Source: Methanobacteriota archaeon
Lineage (GTDB): Archaea > Thermoplasmatota > Thermoplasmata > Methanomassiliicoccales > Methanomethylophilaceae
Assembly: GCA_023402275.1 (NCBI GenBank)
Contig: JAEXCH010000009.1
Location: forward strand, 62,001 to 126,000
Length of the DNA: 64,000 nucleotides
Reading direction: 5' to 3'
A program made the translations under genes and the position numbers. The notes under the pieces are model-generated. The model was not told where the DNA came from. It saw only the letters and a list, made by a program, of their open reading frames with translations, and made no database searches. Shown one piece after another: positions 17,701 through 25,226 of this stretch; position 1 is the stretch's first letter, and the number at the start of each line of letters is the position of its first letter.

Positions 17701-18940
17701 AGTTGATTATAATGTATCATTGGATCTTGAAGATGGAACCGAATTCGTCATTGAATTCGTCTATAAGAATGGAGAGAAGTTCTCTATAATAAGAGAGAAA
17801 GATGCCGAGATCCAGTTGCCGTCATCCAATGATAATGATGGTTTCATAGGATGGTTCAACGAAGATGACTGGGAATACTACCTTGTGAATCAATTCTTCA
17901 AGGTGGATTCCGATAGCGGACGTATAATAACCTTCACGGCATCTTACGACCTTTATGAGATATGGCTGGACGGTGAAACATACTTCGTTGATGCATATGT
18001 GGGTCAGGCAATAACTCTGCCTTGGGGCGGGGTAAAGCCCAATGAGGTATTTGCGGGATGGTATCTGAACGGGACAAAGATCTCTGGACAATACATAGTA
18101 TCGGCAGCGGATGCCTTTGACGGTGTAATCGATATCTTCTCAATATACAATGATATGGAACCTGAACCTTTGTTCTATACCGTTAATTTCGAGATGTTCG
18201 GGCAAATATTCGGTTCATGCACTGTTAAGGAGGGCGATATGATAACTCTGCCTTCTGCAGCTGTGGAAGAAGGATATGCATTCGCAGGATGGTATGATGG
18301 AGAGGATTTCGTCGGTACATGGGGAAGTGTCTACACACCATGGGATGATGTTACCTTAACGGCATCCTTCGTCTCTCTAGGTGTCAATCACATAAGTTAT
18401 GACGCAGAGGGGAACGGATCAGTGCTGGGTAACACCTCGGCATTCGAAGGGGACTACTTCTTCATATTCGTCAGCCCCGAGGGCGGATTCGTGATATCGG
18501 ATATTTCGATATTCGATTCTGATGAGAATCCAGTCCCGTGTTATCCTGTGTTGTCTGGCTCTTTGTACATGGCATACATGGGGGACAAGGACCTCTACGT
18601 AATGGCGACGTTCGCTCAGTCTGAATCAAAATACGATGTGCATGTTTCTCAGACATCGGATAACTCAGCCGTTGTGACGATATACGGGGGTTCACCAGTG
18701 CCTAGTGCAACAGTTGTGTCCATAACCTACACCTATCTCACTGATATCGAGATCGATGGAGACATCTACTGGGCATATGTGACCTCATCGTATGTAACGG
18801 AATTGACATCCACGGAGATGCCTGCCAGGGTGACTGATTTCTCGCCACCATCGGGAACAGTCTCGATGTTTGCGGAGATGAAGTACACAATAGGGGACAG
18901 GAACTACCAGATATCCTCCGGAACCGTAGTATGGGTGTGA
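14732..18940 (+). CDS. Giant secreted repeat protein with InlB-type B repeats
   Basis: A 1402-residue extracellular protein. The N-terminus is a signal sequence (MKKRMMMATVAIAALMVMVT). Residues 35-240 are a beta-rich region. Residues 243-868 hold five tandem repeats of 123-132 residues, each starting with (G/S)SGY and containing DDI/DDV, an MYLVYAQNG-like strand and IWYFSF. Residues 990-1215 carry InlB B-repeat (Listeria-Bacteroides repeat) units with the GWY signature (EVFAGWYLNG, AFAGWYDGEDF). The C-terminal 190 residues have no membrane anchor. Such repeats occur in adhesins of gut bacteria and gut methanogens. The AAGGAGA site 8 bases before ATG 14732 fixes the start. Four bases separate it from the anchored partner gene. 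Confidence 0.85.
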   Translation: MKKRMMMATVAIAALMVMVTVSIWDGESSDAADEGLYINGSLVTDATYIINGSASIYGTIGQDQTISVNNNVGSDILLNLSDDLEVQGKLIIASHKNVTVKGTGQNIDVIVGGTLEVGAGTAVLMDRVSMKCYGTFNGDGIFVTVNDDSNIETDSTSLVSFKVDSPVVSYTANVINVTTYSIKCEGNASLDSFGAMTGNISGTDVGDYAVSAEIKYTKNGSASSTLTEINFYWTIAPGISIVGSGYYADAGVVMDALDSLGRGDIDDVAPNTMYVVYGQGGFSGMQMMGKLFYKNGSDDRLVEVFSEELLDTDGVRCWYFSFADGQQVDDWDLMNGQYIMKIYANGNEVRTGMPIIVNVNGQDPFIKELGSGYYADPADVYAAFGSMGITYVEDVAPNTMYLVYAQNGYTSIDIVAKAFYLNSVGIEEKEIEVFSQSFVSADGIRIWYFSFDDQYGEAKDWTPLNGNYDLYLYEKESMDTLIGPTTVTISNYDEIVEEIGSGYFVDPVDTYDALEALGITYVDDIASETMYLVYAQNGHGSMNIIAKAYYVNMINGIEEEIQINTESFTSVDGVRIWYFSFADGQPGNATDWTPIDGKYKLYLYDENDTENPLMDPAVVTIENEDKIFEEISSGYFADALDAYAAFEALGITYVDDIASETMFFVYRQNGYTDSQMTGRLLYYNGSDVDILVFSEQLLSDNGVRIWYFSFEDGQQVSGWDLVNGDYTFELYADEVFVDSIMLTISDMSPFINIKGSGYNSDVDIVEQEMADLGRGDINDVIGRTMYMVYSQNGYINSHMKGVLKYDNATIFEEDLLDINGIRAWYFSFDDQLNDIPCMNGTYTLEIYADEILIAYSTVTITDGYDWSYIDFNGVDDSTFNDTLIFNDLDQSQMENDTLMKYIEVTGSVYFANYYWFNGYFLEFVISASDISIGSEVSDWSIEVYNEFGYEMDIYVDDNGRIVMYLGSDYSWRTYFNFVVDFDGEGTSYLPVDYNVSLDLEDGTEFVIEFVYKNGEKFSIIREKDAEIQLPSSNDNDGFIGWFNEDDWEYYLVNQFFKVDSDSGRIITFTASYDLYEIWLDGETYFVDAYVGQAITLPWGGVKPNEVFAGWYLNGTKISGQYIVSAADAFDGVIDIFSIYNDMEPEPLFYTVNFEMFGQIFGSCTVKEGDMITLPSAAVEEGYAFAGWYDGEDFVGTWGSVYTPWDDVTLTASFVSLGVNHISYDAEGNGSVLGNTSAFEGDYFFIFVSPEGGFVISDISIFDSDENPVPCYPVLSGSLYMAYMGDKDLYVMATFAQSESKYDVHVSQTSDNSAVVTIYGGSPVPSATVVSITYTYLTDIEIDGDIYWAYVTSSYVTELTSTEMPARVTDFSPPSGTVSMFAEMKYTIGDRNYQISSGTVVWV
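15458..17330 (+). repeat. Five tandem coding repeats of about 370-395 bp
   Basis: Units start at 15458, 15839, 16229, 16625 and 16994, each opening with a (G/S)SGY codon block. Units 2-4 share near-identical DNA such as GGAATAACCTATGTTGA and GATATGGTACTTCTC, so they arose by recent tandem duplication and could recombine. Units 1 and 5 share a GRGDI(D/N)DV segment that units 2-4 lack. Confidence 0.85.
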
Positions 18941-18944
18941 ATCG

Positions 18945-20384
18945 ATGAAAACCAAAGTCCAAGGGATGGTATTCCTTGCAGTGTTGGCATTGTGTATCAC
19001 AGCGGCATATGTTGTTGTGAGCGATGAAGACACTGGGACCGTCGTTGCCGACGGTCCGACCGTTACCATCGATGATATCTCATTCAGGGGATCGGTCAAT
19101 GCAGGGGTGTTCACGGTCACAATGGGGGGCAATTACCCTGCCGGTACCAGCACGACATTCACCATATCCGGACCGATGAATTTTGCTGCTAAGACCTTGA
19201 ACACAGGTCCGGGTAGTGATGTCAACATCGCCGAGACCACTATATTGACAGGGGGAACATATACGATAAAGGCAACAGCATTGGGTTCCACAGACAGCAA
19301 GACATACACTGTACTGGGAAGCATAAACCTGAGTGACATGGCCCTTAACGTAAATGAGACCAAACCAACAGGTATACTGCTGGACCCAGTCAATCCTACC
19401 AATAACGGGGTCAACTGGGCATCCAGTGACACAAACATTGCTACAGTGGATAACAACGGGAATGTCAAAGGGATATCTGCAGGAAGTGCGACAATAACCG
19501 CTACCTCCAAAGAGAACTCTTCGATATCCGGATCATGCAATGTAGTTGTATCATCAACACCCGGTCCGGTGTCGTACACGATAACACCAACGGTCGATGG
19601 ATCGGGAGGGAGGATATCTCCGAACACTCCGCAGGAGGTCAATGAGGGAACATCCATAACATTCACTGTAACTGCGAACAGCGGTTACAGAGTGGATCGT
19701 GTGTTGGTAGATGGGAACATAGAATCTTTGACTAACGGAAGATACACTTTCGACAATATCGATGCAGATCATGAGATACAGGTTAGCTTCACTGTGATAC
19801 CTGATCCAGAGCCTGGTCCAACGAGATCATACAGCATAACGGCATCAGCAGGAACAGGGGGGACGATATCACCTTCGGGTACGGTATCTGTAAGTGAGGG
19901 TTCTTCCAGAATCTTTACGGTTACTGCCAATAGTGGTTATGATGTTGACCGCGTACTTGTGGATGGAGTCGGTGTCACTCTTACGGACGGGAAATACACT
20001 ATCTCGAATGTAAGAGCGGCTCATACGATATCGGCCTCATTCAAGGTCGCAGAGACATTCATCATCAATGTGGAGGTGACCACAAATGGTGGGTCCTTGA
20101 CCCCATCCGGTAGGATAACTATCAATTCCGGTGGGTCACAGGAATTCTTGGTCACACCTGATGAAGGATATGAGCTGGAAAAGGTACTCGTTAATGGGGA
20201 ATCGGTCGATATTGTGGATAATAAGTTCACGGTATCGGATGTAAGAGGCAACACTATCATAGAGGTCTCATTCAAAGAGTCTGGATCAAGTAACAACATA
20301 TGGATATGGGTCATGGTCGCAATTGTGGTCATAGTCATTATCGCCATAGTTGCTATTGTAGTTATGAGAAAAAGTTCTCCTTGA
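18945..20384 (+). CDS. Membrane-anchored surface protein with Ig-like and InlB-like repeats
   Basis: A 479-residue protein with an N-terminal signal (VFLAVLALCITAAYVVVSDE) and a single C-terminal anchor (IWVMVAIVVIVIIAIVAIVV followed by MRKSSP). Residues 125-205 are a Big_2-type Ig-like domain with WASSDTNIATVDNNGNVKG and SAGSATITATS. Three repeats follow at about 208-285, 294-365 and 370-445. Each has GG-x-(I/L)-(S/T)P, a F-x-VT(A/P) strand, GY-x-(V/L)-(D/E)-(R/K)VLV(D/N)G and a closing (V/A)SF, the divergent InlB B-repeat pattern. It starts 4 bases after the giant protein, which itself lacks an anchor, so the two may form one surface complex (inference). Confidence 0.85.
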   Translation: MKTKVQGMVFLAVLALCITAAYVVVSDEDTGTVVADGPTVTIDDISFRGSVNAGVFTVTMGGNYPAGTSTTFTISGPMNFAAKTLNTGPGSDVNIAETTILTGGTYTIKATALGSTDSKTYTVLGSINLSDMALNVNETKPTGILLDPVNPTNNGVNWASSDTNIATVDNNGNVKGISAGSATITATSKENSSISGSCNVVVSSTPGPVSYTITPTVDGSGGRISPNTPQEVNEGTSITFTVTANSGYRVDRVLVDGNIESLTNGRYTFDNIDADHEIQVSFTVIPDPEPGPTRSYSITASAGTGGTISPSGTVSVSEGSSRIFTVTANSGYDVDRVLVDGVGVTLTDGKYTISNVRAAHTISASFKVAETFIINVEVTTNGGSLTPSGRITINSGGSQEFLVTPDEGYELEKVLVNGESVDIVDNKFTVSDVRGNTIIEVSFKESGSSNNIWIWVMVAIVVIVIIAIVAIVVMRKSSP

Positions 20385-20397
20385 AACCCTTTAAAAA

Positions 20398-20414
20398 TCT
20401 TTTTTATTTTTTAA
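20398..20414 (+). terminator. T-rich terminator after the surface-protein pair
   Basis: TCTTTTTTATTTTTTAA follows the stop of the anchored surface protein by 14 bases. Archaeal transcription ends efficiently at such T runs. Nothing else is visible in 20415-20455. Confidence 0.55.
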
Positions 20415-20455
20415 TACGATCATTGATAATGAAATCAAAAATCAAATGATAATCG

Positions 20456-20716
20456 TCATATTGTTGAGATGATCAATCCAATTGTGATCGCCATTATCAA
20501 GATAGTAGTGACCTTGACCCAGAACCAGTCCTTTTCGTTCATCAACGATACATAGGTGGCAAGCACTCCTATCAAAGGTGAGATGATGAGTATCAGGAGG
20601 CCTGCCCACATGATCCTGTTGCCAATATCGGTCTCCGAAAGAACAAGACCTATGGCAGTTATTATTATCCCTATGATGAGACTGACCTTCATTGCCAAGG
20701 ATGTGGAATCAGTCAT
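20456..20716 (-). CDS. DUF1634 family membrane protein
   Basis: An 86-residue protein with three membrane helices: VSLIIGIIITAIGLVLS, then IMWAGLLILIISPLIGVLAT, then VTTILIMAITIGLII. Size, topology and its place right after a TauE/SafE gene match the DUF1634 family, which regularly accompanies these permeases. ATG 20716 or the overlapping TTG 20722 (TTGA with the TauE stop) could be the start. It is probably a subunit or partner of the exporter; its biochemical role is unknown. Confidence 0.75.
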   Translation of the reverse strand: MTDSTSLAMKVSLIIGIIITAIGLVLSETDIGNRIMWAGLLILIISPLIGVLATYVSLMNEKDWFWVKVTTILIMAITIGLIISTI

Positions 20717-20718
20717 CT

Positions 20719-21540
20719 TCAAAGCACACCACCTGCCTTCAGGAATATTATGACCGAGATCGCAAGCAAGAGTATCGAGAAGTATCTTCTCATCGGTGCG
20801 GCATTGAGATGCTTTGATATCCTGGTCCCTATCAGAGAACCAATGAAGGCGCCTATTGCTATCGCAGCCGCATAATCAAGCAGAAGATCCCCGTGAAGGA
20901 AATATATGATGGCTCCGGAGAATGCAGTTATGCCTATCATATAACTGCTTGTTGCGCTGGATACCTTCATCGGAACATGCATGTGGACGTTCATCAGGGG
21001 TACCTTGATCGTTCCTCCCCCAACACCTGTCATGGATGACATCGCACCTGCTGCGGTGCATATCAGAAGTCCTGTCTTAGTATTCTCGACCTTATATCTT
21101 CTCTGTGAGCAGTCCTTCTCATCAGTGTATGAGAAACTCATGACTCCTTCGTCATCCGTAGGTTCCACGATCCTCTCCGGTCGAAGTATCATGCTCATTG
21201 CGCTGTATATCAGTACACAACCGAATATGCAAAGCAGGATCCAATTGGAGACATACATTGCGATCATCGCGCCGATCATCGCACCTACTGTGGTCGTTAT
21301 CTCAAGCAGAAGACCCAGCCTGACATTTGCAAGATCTTTCTTCACATAGTATGAGGCTGCACCAGTGGATGCGGCGATTATCCCGACAAGACTGACGGCA
21401 ACCGCCTCACTCGCAGAAAGATCGAAAAGTATCGTCAGGACCGGGATGAAGATTATCCCTCCGCCGACCCCGAACAATGTCCCAAGTACACCTGCACCTA
21501 TCCCGATCAATATCAGGGCAAGCATGAGCATGGGGTCCAT
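20719..21540 (-). CDS. TauE/SafE family anion permease
   Basis: This family exports sulfite, sulfoacetate or related organosulfur anions. The 273-residue protein has about eight membrane helices in two halves, each opening with the family Gly-rich motif: GTLFGVGGGIIFIPVL near the N-terminus and SSMTGVGGGTIKVPLMNVH in the second half. A 60-residue charged loop with DEKDCSQRRYKVENT separates the halves. It is followed by the DUF1634 gene in the same unit. The substrate is not determined. Confidence 0.88.
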   Translation of the reverse strand: MDPMLMLALILIGIGAGVLGTLFGVGGGIIFIPVLTILFDLSASEAVAVSLVGIIAASTGAASYYVKKDLANVRLGLLLEITTTVGAMIGAMIAMYVSNWILLCIFGCVLIYSAMSMILRPERIVEPTDDEGVMSFSYTDEKDCSQRRYKVENTKTGLLICTAAGAMSSMTGVGGGTIKVPLMNVHMHVPMKVSSATSSYMIGITAFSGAIIYFLHGDLLLDYAAAIAIGAFIGSLIGTRISKHLNAAPMRRYFSILLLAISVIIFLKAGGVL

Positions 21541-21611
21541 GCTACCTCTATCATGTTGAAATATTAATTTGTGATGTGAAATAATATATCATAACGGAGC
21601 ATTGACCCACT

Positions 21612-22460
21612 GTGTCCATAATACTTGCAAGGTATTCCGAGATAGGTCTCAAGAGCACCCCTGTGAGGGTTAAGTTCGAGAACCGCCTAAGGGATAACAT
21701 CATGTCGATGCTTGCCAGCGAGAGACTGGAGGCATTGGTCACGAAACGTGATGCAAGGTTCTTCATAGAATCCTCCGACCCCGATATAGCCGCAATGGCA
21801 GTCAGAAGGGTATTCGGAATAGCATCAATGTCCATAGCCGAAGTGTGCACCTCTGACATGGAGGACATATGCGACACAGCAGCGGAATACTCAAAGAGCA
21901 GGATACAGCAAGGACAATCATTCGCGGTCAAGGCCAGAAGAGAAGGTACCAATCATCCTTTCACCAGCGTTGATATCGGAAGGGAGGCAGGATCCGCAAT
22001 TTATCTGGCGAATGAGCACAAGGGGATCAGGGTGGATCTCACCAGACCCGATGTGATATTCTATGTGGAGGTGAGGAACAACAAAGCCTTCATATTCGAT
22101 TCATACATCAAATGTCATGCGGGACTCCCTGTCGGTACACAAGGCAAAGTCGTTGCCGAGATATCATCCGATAGGGATATCATATCTGCCTGGCTTATGA
22201 TGAAGAGAGGATGCAAGATCTTCATCAAAGGAGAAAGACAACCCATACTCGAGAAGTACGATCCCGAACTCAAATATGTGTTGGAAGGGAATGTGCCGTC
22301 AGAGGTCCTGGGTATCGTGATGGGCACATCTTTCCAGGAACTTCAGGACATGGCGATGCCGGATACGGACCTTCCTGTGTATTTTCCCACGATAGCAATG
22401 ACAGATGATGATATATCGTCGATACTTAAAACAATAAAAGAAGAATCAAATGTTCCGTGA
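21612..22460 (+). CDS. ThiI-like THUMP protein with degenerate PP-loop
   Basis: ThiI makes 4-thiouridine in tRNA by adenylating the base through a PP-loop (SGGxDS). Residues 1-165 here are the N-terminal ferredoxin-like and THUMP RNA-binding domains (ILARYSEIGLKS, then SFAVKARREGTNHPFTS, IRVDLTRPDVIFYVEVR). The start of the ATPase domain is kept (GLPVGTQGKVV and SAWLMMKRGC) but the PP-loop between them reads EISSDRDI instead of LLSGGIDS (residues 183-190). The protein ends at 282 residues instead of about 380. It probably still binds tRNA but should not activate it. The GTG start at 21612 follows a TATA-like AATAATATATCAT by about 27 bases. Confidence 0.82.
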   Translation: MSIILARYSEIGLKSTPVRVKFENRLRDNIMSMLASERLEALVTKRDARFFIESSDPDIAAMAVRRVFGIASMSIAEVCTSDMEDICDTAAEYSKSRIQQGQSFAVKARREGTNHPFTSVDIGREAGSAIYLANEHKGIRVDLTRPDVIFYVEVRNNKAFIFDSYIKCHAGLPVGTQGKVVAEISSDRDIISAWLMMKRGCKIFIKGERQPILEKYDPELKYVLEGNVPSEVLGIVMGTSFQELQDMAMPDTDLPVYFPTIAMTDDDISSILKTIKEESNVP

Positions 22461-22468
22461 AGGAACAT
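22450..22468 (+). terminator. 7-bp hairpin overlapping the ThiI-like stop codon
   Basis: ATGTTCC (22450-22456), loop GTGAA and GGAACAT (22462-22468) pair perfectly and are followed by TTTTG. The stop codon TGA lies in the loop. It could end transcription between this gene and convergent rpl15e. Confidence 0.45.
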
Positions 22469-22492
22469 TTTGTAAATGGTTTGGAGAGGGGC

Positions 22493-23119
22493 TTACTTGC
22501 CCCTTCTTCCGTTAGCTTTGATCGAGGGTCTGATCTTCTCTGCGCCCTTGCCTTTGTTCCTAAGGCCACGACCTGCAATACCTGCGGATGTCAATCCACG
22601 GTATACACGGTTCTTGTTGTTGCTCTCGCAGATCCAATTGATCTTCGGATCAGCCTTGATGACGGGGTGTGCGGGATCAACGAGTATAACCTCATACCAC
22701 TCCTGCTGTCCGTCGGCACCGACCCAATATGAGTTAAGGACCTCAAGATTCGGATATCTCTTAGCTGTCCTCTCCTCGGCCATCCTCTGGAGGCTCTTTC
22801 CGGTGGTTATCTTGTTGATACCTCTCCTCTTAGCTCTCCTTCCGGCCCTGATCGCCCTCTTCTGGAATGAACCCTTCCTGACCTTTGCCCTTACCACTAC
22901 GTATCCCTGTTTGGCCTTGTATCCGAGGGACCTTGCCCTGTCAAGCCTTGTGGGTTTCTCGATCCTGAGGAAGTTCTCCTCCCTTCTCCACTGGATCCTT
23001 CTCTCGTGGTTGAGTTCTTTCAAATAAGTCTTACTGGGGTTCTTCCAAGCGTCCCCTATGTAGCTGTACATGCTCTTCCCGTTTACCGGGCGTGCATCCT
23101 GTTGACCTTCGTCACTCAT
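22493..23119 (-). CDS. rpl15e: Ribosomal protein L15e
   Basis: L15e is an archaeal/eukaryotic large-subunit protein of the 23S rRNA core. Family blocks are [20 protein letters not shown], then [20 protein letters not shown], then the basic [16 protein letters not shown] segment and [14 protein letters not shown], ending [10 protein letters not shown]. The 208 residues are close to the usual 190-200. ATG 23119 is chosen because AAAGGTGA lies 5 bases upstream and the longer frame adds unrelated sequence. It is monocistronic, with its promoter near 23200. Confidence 0.96.
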   Translation of the reverse strand: MSDEGQQDARPVNGKSMYSYIGDAWKNPSKTYLKELNHERRIQWRREENFLRIEKPTRLDRARSLGYKAKQGYVVVRAKVRKGSFQKRAIRAGRRAKRRGINKITTGKSLQRMAEERTAKRYPNLEVLNSYWVGADGQQEWYEVILVDPAHPVIKADPKINWICESNNKNRVYRGLTSAGIAGRGLRNKGKGAEKIRPSIKANGRRGK

Positions 23120-23208
23120 AATTTCACCTTTTTCGGATTCACCCAAAGGGCACATTTCCGCCAGAACTCTGAGTTCTGTACAACTGCTCAAGTTAATATC
23201 GTATATAA

Positions 23209-23230
23209 AGGTACTTTCCCGGTAGTACCT
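23209..23230. promoter_or_regulatory. 7-bp dyad abutting the rpl15e TATA box
   Basis: AGGTACT (23209-23215) and AGTACCT (23224-23230) form a perfect inverted repeat with an 8-base spacer. On the minus strand it lies just before the TATA-like CTTTATATAC, where the factor B element and a regulator would bind. It could also serve the divergent gene at 23283. Confidence 0.35.
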
Positions 23231-23282
23231 ATTCTATTTCTATGCACATGCTGATATCGCTATAAGGGGGCTGGGGGAATGA

Positions 23283-24236
23283 ATGATGCTATCTGGCAAT
23301 TGTCTGAGAGGAAACAGGACGGCCGCAAGCGTGCTTACGGCAACAACGATAGCAGTGGCCATCATCCTGATAGCTGCAGCAGCCTACTTTGTCCTATCTG
23401 ATGATAAGGAAGATAAAAGCTACATGACCTGTGGAACAACGATGTCCTATACGATCAATGGCGACATCCTGGGATTGCCTATAACCGGGGCAATGGATGT
23501 GGAGATAATCGGAGAGAGCTCTGAAGAGTATTTTGCAGAGTTCAATATCGAGATAACAAGATTGGGGGTAACGGAATCGTCCGTCTATTATTGGATGTCC
23601 AATAAGGAATCAGGTGCACCAGCTTCCGCAATCAGAGAGGGGAGTGTTAAGATAGATACTATCGATGGGACCATGGACCTCGATGTGTGGAAGTATGTAA
23701 TGGACGGTATGAACATTCGATCATACATAGATCCGATATCCGGGTTCGAGTACAAGGTGGACATATTCTCCGAGATCGGTGCTGTAGATATAACCGCGGA
23801 AATGGTTGAAAAGGATCCCAAATGGAGCAACGGCACTTATTCACGATCTGACAGTATCGGCGTAAGACACTCATACCTTGTGACAAAGGCCGATGACACA
23901 TGGGCTGACGGATTCGTCATAGAATGTGTAGCAGACTGCGAAGATGGATTCGGTATATCCTATCTGATCAGAAGTGGATCGAACACGATATTGGAATATG
24001 ATGTCAGCAAGAACCCTCAAGGCCTTCCAGAGAAGTCGGAATATGCGCATCAGACGACCATTCTTCAAGATACGATAGACGGGAACGTCTTAGTACAGGT
24101 CTGGATACTGGAGGGCTATGAGAATGGAGGATACGCAAGATTCTACTGTGATCCTGTTTCAAACATAGTATACCAGATAGAGATGGTAGGCGGAAATACC
24201 GGGTTCGCAACAGCAACACTCACATCTAAAGGATGA
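23283..24236 (+). CDS. Signal-anchored extracellular protein, paralogue of the next gene
   Basis: A 317-residue protein with one N-terminal helix (ASVLTATTIAVAIILIAAAAYFVL) and a large, beta-rich, acidic extracellular part. It shares with the next gene the NCLRGNR/NSLRSDR-like start, the TIDG repeats (DTIDGTMDLDVW, DTIDGNVLVQVW) and the N-PQGLP segment near residue 240. No known domain is recognised. The fold may be a duplicated beta domain, since the two TIDG segments recur in similar context. ATG 23283 or 23286 could be the start. Confidence 0.65.
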   Translation: MMLSGNCLRGNRTAASVLTATTIAVAIILIAAAAYFVLSDDKEDKSYMTCGTTMSYTINGDILGLPITGAMDVEIIGESSEEYFAEFNIEITRLGVTESSVYYWMSNKESGAPASAIREGSVKIDTIDGTMDLDVWKYVMDGMNIRSYIDPISGFEYKVDIFSEIGAVDITAEMVEKDPKWSNGTYSRSDSIGVRHSYLVTKADDTWADGFVIECVADCEDGFGISYLIRSGSNTILEYDVSKNPQGLPEKSEYAHQTTILQDTIDGNVLVQVWILEGYENGGYARFYCDPVSNIVYQIEMVGGNTGFATATLTSKG

Positions 24237-24305
24237 GCGGCAATTTAACACGCTCATTTGAAAAGTAAATAAATGCATCATCGGATACGATAAAGAGGAA
24301 ATTCT

Positions 24306-25226
24306 ATGATCATAGGGAATTCGTTACGTTCAGACAGAAAGGGTATGAACCCTGCATTACCGTTCATAGCGGTCCTTATACTTCTTGTGGCATCCGTTGG
24401 AGTCTACTATACCGTCTTCGATGAAGAAAGGACGATGGCCCCCGGTTCCGTGATGAGATATGATCTGTCGGGAATGGAGGAGACCACAGGTACGATAGAG
24501 ATTCTGGCCCAGAACTCTGATAGGTATGTTTATCTGTACAGTGTAGGGCCGTTCAAAGAGACCCTCTACATAAACAAGGATACCGGGGTACCGGATGATT
24601 ACTTGAAGATAGGGGATGAGGTCATCGATACCATAGACGGGAATAAGAAGGTCGAACTACTGAGGGCTCCCAGTTCCTTCATGCCCGTAATATTCTATGT
24701 GGATGTTTCCACGAAGATGATCTACAAAGCATCCGAGCCGGGGGCAGGCCTGGAAATGACCCTAAGCAGCCATGAGATGCTATGGCAGGGTTCATATAAG
24801 GAATCCCAGGCGATCGGAAGCGAGTTCTATTATTCTCTTGTCGGCAGTGATGGGGATGTAGATCTAGTGGGAGATGCAAAGATCATTTGCGGAGCGGAAG
24901 GTACCGACATCTTCTTTGTTGAACTGGATATGACCGCAGAAGGCCCGGAATTGTTCGTCGGGATAACACTGGCGATAATGGCATCGACCCCGCAGGGACT
25001 TCCAACAGATGCGACATCCGACGGAGAGGTGATCACCATAGAGACAAGTTACGGTCAGAAAGAGGTCACGAAATGGTATTATGAGAACATCGGTGAAAGG
25101 ATTGTCTGCTATGTCGGTCAAGGAGAGGACACGATATACAAGATAGATGTCTTCGTAGATGACTTCGAGTTCACTTTGGATCGGTATGATGATCAGAAGA
25201 AATCATCTAGACTGGGTCGCTTGTGA
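24306..25226 (+). CDS. Signal-anchored extracellular protein, paralogue of the previous gene
   Basis: A 306-residue protein with an N-terminal anchor (ALPFIAVLILLVASVGVYYT) and an acidic extracellular region. Shared elements with the preceding gene are IGNSLRSDRKG at the start, DTIDGNKKVELLRA in the first half and TPQGLP before the last strand region (VTKWYYENIGERIVCYVG). Function is unknown; tandem duplication is likely. Its 3' end overlaps the convergent polB gene by 34 bases. Confidence 0.65.
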   Translation: MIIGNSLRSDRKGMNPALPFIAVLILLVASVGVYYTVFDEERTMAPGSVMRYDLSGMEETTGTIEILAQNSDRYVYLYSVGPFKETLYINKDTGVPDDYLKIGDEVIDTIDGNKKVELLRAPSSFMPVIFYVDVSTKMIYKASEPGAGLEMTLSSHEMLWQGSYKESQAIGSEFYYSLVGSDGDVDLVGDAKIICGAEGTDIFFVELDMTAEGPELFVGITLAIMASTPQGLPTDATSDGEVITIETSYGQKEVTKWYYENIGERIVCYVGQGEDTIYKIDVFVDDFEFTLDRYDDQKKSSRLGRL

